This document shows, one piece after another, positions 39,026 through 47,788 of a stretch of 64,000 bases of DNA. The notes beneath the pieces are model-generated. The model had not been told where the DNA came from. It worked only from the letters and a program-made list of their open reading frames with translations, and did no database searches. Numbering within the stretch: the stretch's first letter is position 1; each line of letters opens with the position of its first letter. The translations under genes were made by a program, and so were the position numbers. The stretch comes from an uncultured Roseobacter sp. (GTDB taxonomy: Bacteria; Pseudomonadota; Alphaproteobacteria; Rhodobacterales; Rhodobacteraceae), in assembly GCF_947496515.1 (NCBI RefSeq), contig NZ_CANMDB010000013.1, forward strand, positions 1 to 64,000. The letters run 5' to 3'.

Positions 39026-39832
39026 TCAGACATCTGCACCGGCGTCGCGATGGCTTTTTGTGTCAATAGGTGTGGGGGAGCGGACCGCCGACATATTGGC
39101 CGCGCGCCCCAGTCTTTCCGACGCAGGTTGAAGCATATTGGCCATGTCTTTTGCTCCCATCCAGATCAGATACTCTTCCTCGGTCACCTGTTGGTCCGGT
39201 CCCAGCCATCGGCCGAGCTCACAATGGGTATAGCCATACCGAAGATGAGCGCCCTTCGCCCCTAATCGCTTGGGCACCAGTGCAAAAACAAAGGAGGGGT
39301 TCCACGCTCCGACCATGATCTCGAAGAGGATACGTGACAAAAGCTCGGTCGCGCCCTGGCTACGCGGCCCCCCCAGACCATTGGCCCGAAGCCAGAAATC
39401 GCCCTGATAGCAGACCTGTCCCGAGATTGTGTGAAGCGCTTCCGGGCCAGAAAAGAAGGTAAGGTCTGGATCGGGCGTTGTGTCGGGGGTAATGTATTTA
39501 TGGCGATGGTCGTTCAAGTGCGTCGCGAGCGAAGCGTCCGACAGATCGAACAGACGCACTGCCTGTGTATGTATCAACTCTCCGTCAGGGTCGAAGCCGC
39601 AAATCCAGAAGCCGTTCGTCCGGTCGATGTATGAGCTGGCCACATCGAACATCGGGTAGATCGCGCCCCGATCAGTTTGCTGGCTTCGGTACGCACGATA
39701 CCTCGCGAAGTCGTCGCCGACCTCGACCTGGATGCCCATGCTGTCAAGATCCTGAAGAATACCCGACAGGCTCGTTACAATTTTAAACAAACTATTTGGC
39801 AACATGCCACCCACTTGGCCGATTGTTTCCAT
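39026..39832 (-). CDS. Conserved-looking hypothetical protein, possibly GNAT-like
   Basis: I do not recognise this 268-residue protein with certainty. Its second half has an acetyltransferase-like order of elements: a beta-strand (ISGQVCYQGDFWLR), a glycine-rich turn leading into a helix (GPRSQGATELLSRILFEIMV), a strand (FVFALVPKRLG) and YGYTHCELGRW near the end. It also has a tryptophan-rich EEYLIWMGAKDM segment. There is no signal peptide or membrane helix. It shares an operon with the MFS transporter, so a modify-and-export pair is possible. The start (ATG 39832, or ATG 39805) is uncertain. Confidence 0.7.
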   Translation of the reverse strand: METIGQVGGMLPNSLFKIVTSLSGILQDLDSMGIQVEVGDDFARYRAYRSQQTDRGAIYPMFDVASSYIDRTNGFWICGFDPDGELIHTQAVRLFDLSDASLATHLNDHRHKYITPDTTPDPDLTFFSGPEALHTISGQVCYQGDFWLRANGLGGPRSQGATELLSRILFEIMVGAWNPSFVFALVPKRLGAKGAHLRYGYTHCELGRWLGPDQQVTEEEYLIWMGAKDMANMLQPASERLGRAANMSAVRSPTPIDTKSHRDAGADV

Positions 39833-40454
39833 TCAGGCAAGGATGTTCCCACCAATTGGTTAAGGATTTGATAGCCAAGTTTGCTGGTCGAAAAGAAACT
39901 GCATCTTTCTCCTTGGCCTGAGGTTCTTAGGGCGGCGCGATTGGACAATAACGTGCGATCTGATCGTTGCTCTGGTCGGGCAGATACATGCTGTGGTCCG
40001 CAAAAGCGACTGCGTTTCGGGAACACGGATTGGTTCTGCGGCTCGATGTTTTCGCCATAGCGAGTCGGGCTTGCCAGATTGCCTGCCCTGGTTAAGGTCT
40101 GTCACGTTTCACTTAAACAGCACTGTTCTTGGCGCTTCTGATACGCAGTTCGTCCAAATTTGCGCGCAATCAATCAATGGCACCCCAGTTCGGCGTGACC
40201 AACAAAAAGCGACCAAAACAAGGAAGATTCGTAGAATTTGAGTAAACTCCCCTCTCTCTTAAGAATACATACACTCTGTTGATTTAAAACACTTATCTGG
40301 ACTTTCGAATGTGAGGAAAATCCACGAAGTCGGACCGATCCCTCGCTCTGCTTCTCGGGGCTTCCCGAAATATGACAATCAGAAGGCAAAAATTGGAATA
40401 CGGCCATATTTTGGCCAGATCGGGCCCAAATAAAGCGACGTGAAAGGGTCGAGT
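39833..40454. other. 620-base divergent intergenic region
   Basis: This separates the minus-strand GNAT-like gene from the plus-strand small protein. A palindromic ACCAATTGGT lies just upstream of the GNAT-like gene (around 39850-39860) and could be an operator. Otherwise no coding frame or repeat is convincing. Confidence 0.35.
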
Positions 40455-40721
40455 ATGAGAATGAGTGAAGTGATTGAGGCATCATCGCTGGTGTCGTGTC
40501 CGCCGCCGGGGTCCGTGAACGTGTGTATCGGAAAAGCGGTGGAGGGACCTGGAGGAAGATGGATTCCATGCGCCTCCGCAATTGCCAATGGCGCGTATGT
40601 GTCTTGCGTCTACGAAGTTGGACCAGGCCGCAGGCAGGTTTGTTCCGGCGCCCAACCGACGTATTCCGCCGACGAAGCGCTGTCCCGGGCCATTGAACTC
40701 GCTGTGACCGCCGCAGCATAG
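40455..40721 (+). CDS. Small cysteine-bearing hypothetical protein
   Basis: The 88-residue protein has five cysteines spaced through a glycine/proline-rich middle (SCPPPGSVNVC, RWIPCASAI, YVSCVYEV, RQVCSG) and a C-terminal helix (SADEALSRAIELAVTAA). A ribosome binding site (AAAGGG) lies seven bases before the ATG at 40455; a GTG five codons upstream is also in frame. I know no family for it. The ordered composition and good start favour a real gene. It is isolated and has no obvious operon partner. Confidence 0.55.
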   Translation: MRMSEVIEASSLVSCPPPGSVNVCIGKAVEGPGGRWIPCASAIANGAYVSCVYEVGPGRRQVCSGAQPTYSADEALSRAIELAVTAAA

Positions 40722-40871
40722 GGCGCCGGACGAGCGATTGTTAACTGAACGCGCAAGCATCCCGAACCTAGCTTAGTCGATACGCGGATGGGCAGTTGTC
40801 CTAACGGGTTTCCAAAATGGACACACTGTGGGATCGCCAGTGTCTGCACGCCAGCACATCGCTTGAGCAGT

Positions 40872-42722
40872 TCAACTGATATCCCGGGCCATTTTATTGT
40901 CGACCTGCCGCGGCTTGGGGGACCAGAACTTTCCCCCCGTCTCGTCGAGCCTGTTGGTCAACTCGGTCTTGCTCATGGGCTTTCCGAAATAGAATCCCTG
41001 AAGATAGTCGCAACCCATCCCAGCCAAGATACGCGCGTGCTCTTCGGATTCCACACCTTCGGCGACGACGCGCATGCCGAGGCTTTTCCCGATGCCGATT
41101 ATGGAGTCGGTCAACGATCTGGCACCTGCATCCGATACAACCGGTTGGATGAAATGGCGATCAATTTTCAGGATCGCCGGTCCAATCGCGAGGAGCCCGC
41201 GCACCGATGCGTGACCGGTCCCGAAATCATCGAGTGCAATGGTCACGCCCAGCTCTTCAAGCTCGTCGATGGTCCACCGGACCATATCGCCAATGCGATC
41301 CAGGTAGACGGATTCCAGAATCTCGACTGTCAGTCGCTTCGGATCGATGCCGGAGCTTTTGATATCGTGGATGAACGTGGGATCTGCCAACCTGGCTGCG
41401 GAGACATTCACTGCGACCCGTGGAAGGTCGACGCCCGCTCGGTCAAAATGTGACAGAGCCTCCGACAAACCGGCGAAGACGATCTCATCGATCCTCTTGA
41501 GGATCCCAAGCTGTGCCGCTGTATCAAGGAAGGCAGCTGGCGCAAGGATGCCCTTGGTGGGATGGGACCATCTGACCAGCGCTTCGGCGCAAGCGATCTT
41601 GCCGGTCTGCGCATCAATCAAGGGCTGAAAATACGCGACAAACTCCCGTCTTTCGCAGGCAAGCAGGAGATCAGATGCCAGTTGTTTGGTGGCAATCGAG
41701 GCCGCGTGCATTTCTTCGGTAAAGAATGACCACCGCCCTCGACCATGCGACTTCGCGTGATAGAGCGCGGCGTCAGCGTCGGCGACGACCTGTTCGGGAA
41801 CATCCATCTTGCCATTGGCAATGGCCACACCGACGCTCGCGCTGCAGGTGGTCGATTTGCCGTCGAATGAAAACGGTGCTTGCATCCTGTGTACGATCTC
41901 GTCGGCCAGACTGCTCACGTTCAGGGCGCTCTTGCCAAGTGGCTTCAAAATCACAAACTCATCCCCGCCCAGGCGCGCGACCAGATCGCTTTCATGAGTC
42001 AGATCCCGAAGCATATGGGCAACGGAAACAAGCAACTGGTCACCCGCATCATGGCCGAGCGTGTCATTTACGGATTTGAACCGGTCCAGATCGATGTAGA
42101 GCACAGCGAATTCTGTTCCGTGGGTCTTGAGGTTCCCAATCCAGGTCTTGAACTCGACTTCAAAGTGCCGTCGGTTTGAAAGACCAGTCAGCGCGTCTTC
42201 ATTTGCGTCCTTGGCCACGGACCTTGCAAGTTCATGCAGGCGTGCGTTCTCCTTCTCCAGCCGGTGGATTTTTTCGACAGCTTTTGCATAGATTTCCTGA
42301 TCGGCCATGGCGGGATGATCGTCCTGCCGCGCGGCAGACTTGCGGTGTTCCTCTTCCAGTTCAATGATCGAGCAAAGCCACCAGTGGTCGCCGGTTTCGG
42401 GATCGGACAGATGTGTCCAGCCCATGCGCTGCAAATAGGTGTCACCGTTTTTGCGGTTGTTAAGCGCCTTGGTCGAAAAGTTCTCCCAGTTCATCAGTTT
42501 TTCGATGATGTAGAGGTGAACGCCCTGCTCCAGATCCGGACCGATCAAAATGGTTCCGCGTTGTCCGAGTACCTCGTCGGTATCGTAGCCTGTGATCGTC
42601 TTAAAAGCCTTGTTACACCACTGAAATTCCATGACGGCACCGTCGTCACTCGACGCCAAAGCGAGTGCCAGCCCTTCGGTGCACTTGTCATTGATTTGAT
42701 TGAATATTTGAGCAGGTACCAC
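40872..42722 (-). CDS. PAS-GGDEF-EAL cyclic-di-GMP signalling protein
   Basis: The 616-residue cytoplasmic protein has a PAS sensor (residues about 10-130: WCNKAFKTITGYDTDEVLGQ), a short coiled linker (AVEKIHRLEKENARLHELA), a GGDEF domain with intact ARLGGDEFVIL, and an EAL domain with AEALVRWSHP, ALDDFGTGHASVRGL and VAEGVESEEHA. Both catalytic signatures are intact, so it may both make and degrade c-di-GMP. The PAS resembles the LOV/PAS_9 type but lacks the NCRFL cysteine motif. The apparent start is GTG at 42722 without a clear ribosome binding site. Confidence 0.92.
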   Translation of the reverse strand: MVPAQIFNQINDKCTEGLALALASSDDGAVMEFQWCNKAFKTITGYDTDEVLGQRGTILIGPDLEQGVHLYIIEKLMNWENFSTKALNNRKNGDTYLQRMGWTHLSDPETGDHWWLCSIIELEEEHRKSAARQDDHPAMADQEIYAKAVEKIHRLEKENARLHELARSVAKDANEDALTGLSNRRHFEVEFKTWIGNLKTHGTEFAVLYIDLDRFKSVNDTLGHDAGDQLLVSVAHMLRDLTHESDLVARLGGDEFVILKPLGKSALNVSSLADEIVHRMQAPFSFDGKSTTCSASVGVAIANGKMDVPEQVVADADAALYHAKSHGRGRWSFFTEEMHAASIATKQLASDLLLACERREFVAYFQPLIDAQTGKIACAEALVRWSHPTKGILAPAAFLDTAAQLGILKRIDEIVFAGLSEALSHFDRAGVDLPRVAVNVSAARLADPTFIHDIKSSGIDPKRLTVEILESVYLDRIGDMVRWTIDELEELGVTIALDDFGTGHASVRGLLAIGPAILKIDRHFIQPVVSDAGARSLTDSIIGIGKSLGMRVVAEGVESEEHARILAGMGCDYLQGFYFGKPMSKTELTNRLDETGGKFWSPKPRQVDNKMARDIS

Positions 42723-42965
42723 GGGAGCGTTCTACATTGTTCCGCGATTACATAGCTGCCAAAAGACTAAGAACGTTTAAGCAAGAACAATGTATGAACT
42801 CTTTTTGTGGAAAAATAGAACGATCGGGCGGCGAAAGGTCTTTGACGTCAGCACCTGCCCGACAGATTCAGGGCCTTCCGCGCCGATGCCCGAAGATCCT
42901 GTGGCTGGACTGCGAGTGTTGAACAGCCATGTGAGCGATACTAGAAATCCGCCTCTTGATCGCGC

Positions 42966-43240
42966 TTAGGGGAGGGGGCATTGGTCCAGCTCTTCCACCA
43001 CCTTGTCGTAGAAGACCTCAGCAATGCCTATCCAGAACCCAGCGGTCGAGCGGCTGGCATTGTGCCGCATCGTTCGACATCCGCGCTCGGCCAGCAGATC
43101 ACGCGCATCGCGGTAGGAGAGCGGCAATCTGAACTCTCGACGCAAGGTCAGCAGGATCACATCCTTCGCAAAACGGTGTGCTTGCGCACATCTCGGCAGC
43201 ACATGGCTTACTGTCGCCTGCCACATGCTGTCATTCCTTG
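42966..43240 (-). pseudogene. IS6-family transposase remnant
   Basis: The minus-strand frame contains AHRFAKDVILLTLRREFRLP followed by LSYRDARDLLAERG (about 43180-43080). This is the N-terminal signature of IS6/IS26-type transposases (HRFPxDIIxxxVRWYxRFxLSYRDVxxLLAERG). The rest of the DDE domain is missing and the frame ends in unrelated sequence. It abuts the 3' end of the MFS gene. Confidence 0.78.
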
Positions 43241-44532
43241 CGGTCTTCCAACGTGTCAGCCTCGGTCGGCGTGCTACCCGCAGGTTGATCCGCGTCCAGT
43301 TCTGCCTGATCCGCACCAAGTGCCGCCGTTTCCGGGGTCAGAGCCCGCGCAATGGGCTTAGCCTGGAATGATACCTTGTTTTCCGGGGTGACAGCTGGCG
43401 CTGTTCTGAGCCGAAGGATGGCGAACGAAAGCAATAGAACATGCGCAGCACCAGTGACCGAGAAGAGACTGGCTGCGCCGAAAGATGTCATGGAAAATCC
43501 CGCGATCGTCGGGCCAAAGATGGAGCCGATCCCGAAGACCAGCAAGAGCCCCCCGCTGACCTGAATATAGGTTCCCGGTTCGGCGTGGTCGTTGGCATGA
43601 GCGGCGATAACCGGATACATCGAGAACACGGTTGCGCCGAAAAGGGCCGACAGTGCGAGCACTATGACAGGCTCGGTTGTCCCGGCGAGAAGAAACAGTG
43701 CGTCGGCCAGCAGCGCGAAAACGGTGATCGCGATCAGCACCTTGCGCCGGTCAAGCCTGTCGGAGACGATGCCGACCGGGATCTGGATGGCCGCACCGGC
43801 AAGGATCGGGATGCTTGCAAAGAGCGCGATGTCCGAAAGCGACAGACCGATGCGGGCACCGTAGACGGCGGCAAGCGTGCCGAAGGAGGCGTTGGAGACC
43901 CCGACCATCAGAACCGCGAAAACGGCGATGGGCGAGTTCTTCCATAGGCTGCGCAGGTTGAGCGACACCTGGGTGAGCGGCCTTGGCGTTGTGGTCGCAC
44001 TGATCGCAGTCGGTAGCAGAGCGAGGCAGTAGACCATCGCTGCAAGGACGAAGAAGAAATAGCCATTTGCATCGCCAAGCGTCAGCACCATCTGCCCGGC
44101 CGTTGTCGCCGCGAGGTTCACCATGGTGTAGATGCCGAAAATGCGTCCGCGGGACGCGGCATCAGACCGTTCGTTCAGCCAGCTTTCCACAATCATCGCA
44201 GCCCCGGCAAAACAGAATCCAGACAGCGCCCGAACGGGTATCCAGACCTGCGGTACCATAAGAACCAGCGACAGCAACACGGCGATGGCGGCAATTGCGC
44301 ACATCGCGCCAAAGGCCCGGATGTGGCCGACACGGGCAACCAGCGCTGGCGTGCGCAAGCAGCCCGTGACGTAACCGATGGCCCAGCCGGTTCCCAGCAG
44401 GCCAAGAGAGGCCGCGGTGAACCCTTCTGCTTCACCGCGAATGGGTAGGATCAGGCTGTTGACGCCGCCCGCAAAGAGCAGGAACGCTGACCCCATGAGC
44501 AGGGCGGTGAGAGGGAGCAGGCTTCGTACCAT
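43231..44532 (-). CDS. MFS transporter (YcaD-like)
   Basis: The 433-residue transporter has 12 helices. It shows MVRSLLPLTALLMGSAFLLF at the start, GAAMIVESWLNERSDAASRG (helix 4-5 region, typical of YcaD/YfkF-like permeases) and IPVGIVSDRLDRRKVLIA in the second half. A polar tail of about 45 residues rich in Ala, Asp and Glu follows the last helix and may be an irregular extension, since the IS6 remnant begins right beside it. GAGAGGG lies upstream of the ATG. Substrate unknown. Confidence 0.87.
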   Translation of the reverse strand: MVRSLLPLTALLMGSAFLLFAGGVNSLILPIRGEAEGFTAASLGLLGTGWAIGYVTGCLRTPALVARVGHIRAFGAMCAIAAIAVLLSLVLMVPQVWIPVRALSGFCFAGAAMIVESWLNERSDAASRGRIFGIYTMVNLAATTAGQMVLTLGDANGYFFFVLAAMVYCLALLPTAISATTTPRPLTQVSLNLRSLWKNSPIAVFAVLMVGVSNASFGTLAAVYGARIGLSLSDIALFASIPILAGAAIQIPVGIVSDRLDRRKVLIAITVFALLADALFLLAGTTEPVIVLALSALFGATVFSMYPVIAAHANDHAEPGTYIQVSGGLLLVFGIGSIFGPTIAGFSMTSFGAASLFSVTGAAHVLLLSFAILRLRTAPAVTPENKVSFQAKPIARALTPETAALGADQAELDADQPAGSTPTEADTLEDRKE

Positions 44533-44540
44533 GAGTGTCA

Positions 44541-45335
44541 GGACCCTCTCACAACCACTTTGAAATTCTGAAAATGAGCAGCAATAGGAGTCCGCTGATA
44601 ATGGATACAGCTGTCAGGAGCAAGAATGCAGCTGGGTCTGACGTTCCCGGAATACCAACGACGGTCACGCCGAAGAGACCTGTCAAAACCCCAAGGGCAG
44701 AAAAGTAGCAGCGAGCACGGACAGCACTTAACTAGTGCGATCAAGCGCATGGGCGCGGTCGACGTCAAGGTTGTCCTGAAGTGCTGACAGCCGGTCGCTT
44801 GCAGCGTCCAGTCCTTCCACGATGCGGCGCGTGCGATCAGCTGTCTTCGGTAGCAGTACCAACTCATTCGGCGCCATGCCCCGGCGATCAACGGCTGCCA
44901 GTGCCGCGATAACTTCTCGGTTGGCAAATGGGCGTCGTCCGAAACGGTCTCTTTGAATGTATCGGTTATCTCTTCCAGATCCAGCCAACGATTTCAGTTC
45001 AGTTCTTAGCCTAAGGAGCAGTCCGGCCAGAAATCCACCACTGGTCCCCGGCGCACATCCTTCCTCTGCCGATTGCCGGATCGCGTCGATAGCTCAGACC
45101 TTGCGCATCCGCGCCGAGATAATCGCTTTTCGGCTGACCTAGACGCGCAACGACATCATGGCTCTCCGATGCTCACCTGGTCTCGAGACTCTCGCAACGC
45201 GGTCTTGTTTCGCTTTGCAAGAGGGCGCCAGCCGCGATGTCCGGCAACTGGTGCAATGCCCGTGGACGCAGACCGGGATCCTACAGATCGAGATGCAGCC
45301 ACCGAGAGCCTGACTGAGGCCCCTGATCGATCGCA
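44541..45335 (-). pseudogene. zntB/corA-type metal transporter pseudogene
   Basis: On the minus strand, pieces of a CorA-superfamily (ZntB-like) transporter appear in order. They are RWLHLDL-stop-DPG and LPDIAAGALLQSETRPRCE (45310-45190), MMSLRV-stop-VSRKAIISARMRKV-stop-AIDAIRQSAEEG (45165-45060), LQDNLDVDRAHALDR (about 44770), and ALGVLTGLFGVTVVGIPG, a helix and FRISKWL (44700-44541), which is the membrane end with a GxFGxN-like signature. Three or more in-frame stops and frame changes make it dead. The usual GVNLNPG segment near residue 100 is also missing. Confidence 0.82.
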
Positions 45336-45354
45336 TTAGCTTTCCAAGCCTGCC

Positions 45355-46010
45355 CCTTGATTTCCTATGATTTTGTGGGGGGAGTGCGGGCCGATAGGTT
45401 CGCGTCTTTCGGGGGCGATCCTTTCATCGTCGGTCGGCGATTTGTCATCCAAAGCCAAAGGGCACCATTGGGTTTTGGCTGCAGGATGGCCATGCTCATC
45501 GCGTCGATGACACACTGCGCTTTGCCGTCTTTGCCCAAGGCCCGGCCGATGGTGCGGCCGCCGGATACAGAAGGCCTGCCGAGGGTGGCACGCTGGTGAT
45601 GTCCGCATTCCACAACACGTCCGGCGCATCGGTATAGAAGGCGCGATCCACCGGATCACGTGTTGGCCGGGCGCGCGGATTGCATTCAGTCGTCGCCACG
45701 AGCTGTCGTCGGCTGAGACACCTCAAACCCATGGCTTTCTCCATCCGGTTCAGCTTGAATTCGCGGCGCACCACAGGTTTGCTTTGACGTCTTGTGGATC
45801 GCGGCAATCCGTTTGCTCAGCGCTCCATGAGCTACCTGACGGTCAGAGCACGCGATGCGTGATCCCGGGAGAGGTCGGGACCGGTACGGATGCGATAAGG
45901 GACCGCTCGGAACAAATAGTTGAGGACCTCCCACGCGGTCTTGCGATCTGCCCTGTCCACGAGTTGTGTGAGTGCACTCTCGCAGGTCTGGCCCATGCTA
46001 AAAACAGATG
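45355..46010 (-). pseudogene. Decayed IS3-family orfB
   Basis: Minus-strand fragments follow the IS3 OrfB order across frames: ALSKRIAAIHKTSKQTCGAP (HTH_21 region, about 45850-45790), RIQAEP, MGLRCLSRRQ, DPVDRAFYTDAPDVLWNADI (start of the rve/DDE domain with the first Asp, about 45660-45600), then KAQCVIDAMSMAILQPKPNG (about 45520-45460). It lacks an intact frame or visible terminal repeats. Confidence 0.8.
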
Positions 46011-46694
46011 GAGCCTATCCTCCATTGTCTGAACGTCGGCGATCTTCAAATGAAAGGCGCCTCTCTCCGCGGATTTGCAGTGCAGATCGTCTGTCAGGCA
46101 AGGGATGGGAAAGCGCTTGAATGTCTACCACCGAGGTCTGTTCGTTGCCCGGCAACACATGTTTGCATTTGGGGAAAAGTCCCCGACATCCGTCAAGCGC
46201 CAGACGTCATGCCACTGAACGCATCGAGGTGGCGCTGACCGCGTCAGATGGGGCGAGCGAATGGGTGGATCGTCCAGCGGCAGGAGAAGCACGTCGCGCG
46301 AATGCGACGGATATTGCCTCCTCCACTGCCGTGAGAACCGTTGAACGGGCCTCTTTCCGTCCCCCTTTCAACCCTCAACCGTCGTATGCTTTCGCCAGTC
46401 GGCACCTGCTTTCCGGTTGATCCCGGGGCCTTTGCTCCGCACCGCGATCAAAGCATACCCCCCGGATCACGCCGCGCATGACCCTGCCGGATGCTGGCAC
46501 GTGGGCTCCCACCAAGGCCTTTTCGGATACGCTCTCTTCTAGACCTGTTGGGGATCACACCCTCCAACCGCAGGGGCGCCCACACTCCCAGTCTTCCCAG
46601 AATACGCCTGCGTTCGCGAAATACGGAGCACGCAGATACGAATTCATGCCGCGGATGATGATATTGCGGTGCAGGTGAAAGAGTGCGCCAGACC
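46011..46694. other. 680-base gap without a recognised gene
   Basis: Only short overlapping frames are present. On the minus strand, NIIIRGMNSYLRAPYFANAG around 46670-46610 looks like decayed coding sequence of unknown origin. This gap follows the last gene of the T6SS-side operon and probably includes its transcript end, but no clean terminator was seen. Confidence 0.35.
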
Positions 46695-47786
46695 TCATTG
46701 CGGCAAGGCAGGGACCTCCGGTGGGCGGCTGAAGATCTGGAAGTATTTCGAGAAGTTGGCCAATGGTGCGTTGCCGACATAGATTGCATCACCGTCGCGC
46801 AACTGAAACTGGTTCGCCCGTAGCCGCTCGCCCGGGCTGCTGTAGTCGATCCGGAAAATGACGTCTCCCGTTACAATTTCGCGTGTCCCGTTCCTGCGCT
46901 GCAGAATGAAGCTTTCACCCACTGGCTGGCGACGGAACAAGAAGACCGAACCAGGGTTGGCGCGGCTGTCCAGCAGACCACCGGCCTGACCGATTCCATC
47001 GGACAGGCTTGTCGTGCCCTCCACGAAATCGAAGGTGCCCGTCGCCCCGAGCGCGCCATCGGCCACAAATCGCGCGTCGCCGCCGCCGACGACAACGGTA
47101 TCCCCCGGCAGAAGCGGGATGTTGCGTCCGGTATCGGTGATGACGTTAGACAGTATTTCCTGACCGCGCCGACCGCGCCGCAAAACGGTTACCACGGTCT
47201 GATCAGGTGCCGAAACGGTGCCGCCCGCATTGGCCAGACCGTCCAAGACGGTCTCACCGCGTGAAGTCAGGCTGAACACACCAGCTGCGGGCACCGCACC
47301 CTGAACGCTGTAGGTATCGGTTTCCTTGCGGGTAATGCTGACGGTGGCATAGGGATCCACCGCAGTTTCACGCAGCTTGCGCGTGATGATCTGCTGCGCC
47401 GCGCTGATCGATTTGCCACCGACGTTGATCGTGCCCGCAAAGGGAAGCGAGACGTTACCCGATTGCGACACCGCAAAATCGCCGAGGTTGAGCATGGCGC
47501 TATCCGCGGGATTGAAAAGGCCAGACTCGCTACCACCAAAGGCGGTTACGGCGATGGTATCGCCTGGTTTGATAACACCGGGAACGTAGCGCTGCGCGCC
47601 CAAGCTCTGGAAGCCACCGCTGGCGCGCGGTGTCCCGAGCGCCCGGACCACCTGATCGGTCAACTGCAGGATGGGCGTGCCGCTCTGCCGGGCATCGGAG
47701 ACCACCTCGCGGGTTTTGGGACCATCGGCGGGTGCACAGGCAAGCACACCCAGACAGGCGGAAATGACGGCGATGCTACGGATCAT
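46695..47786 (-). CDS. Wza-type polysaccharide export lipoprotein
   Basis: The 363-residue protein has a lipoprotein signal (IAVISACLGVLAC, lipid on the Cys of VLAC). A polysaccharide-export (PES) domain follows, with GVIKPGDTIAVTAFGG, AVSQSGNVSLPFAGTINVGG and AAQQIITRKL. SLBB-like segments come next (YSVQGAVPAAGVFSL, LPGDTVVVGG, RDGDAIYVGNAPL). Such proteins form or cap the outer-membrane channel for exopolysaccharide export. It begins two bases after the stop of the TagF-type gene, on the same strand, so it is probably co-transcribed with the T6SS operon, an uncommon neighbour. No chain-length kinase or glycosyltransferase cluster accompanies it. Confidence 0.87.
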   Translation of the reverse strand: MIRSIAVISACLGVLACAPADGPKTREVVSDARQSGTPILQLTDQVVRALGTPRASGGFQSLGAQRYVPGVIKPGDTIAVTAFGGSESGLFNPADSAMLNLGDFAVSQSGNVSLPFAGTINVGGKSISAAQQIITRKLRETAVDPYATVSITRKETDTYSVQGAVPAAGVFSLTSRGETVLDGLANAGGTVSAPDQTVVTVLRRGRRGQEILSNVITDTGRNIPLLPGDTVVVGGGDARFVADGALGATGTFDFVEGTTSLSDGIGQAGGLLDSRANPGSVFLFRRQPVGESFILQRRNGTREIVTGDVIFRIDYSSPGERLRANQFQLRDGDAIYVGNAPLANFSKYFQIFSRPPEVPALPQ

Positions 47787-47788
47787 TG

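Noticed and set aside
40174-40719. 181-codon minus-strand frame
   Set aside because: Overlaps the small cysteine-bearing gene and has no motif; the plus-strand frame has the better start signal.
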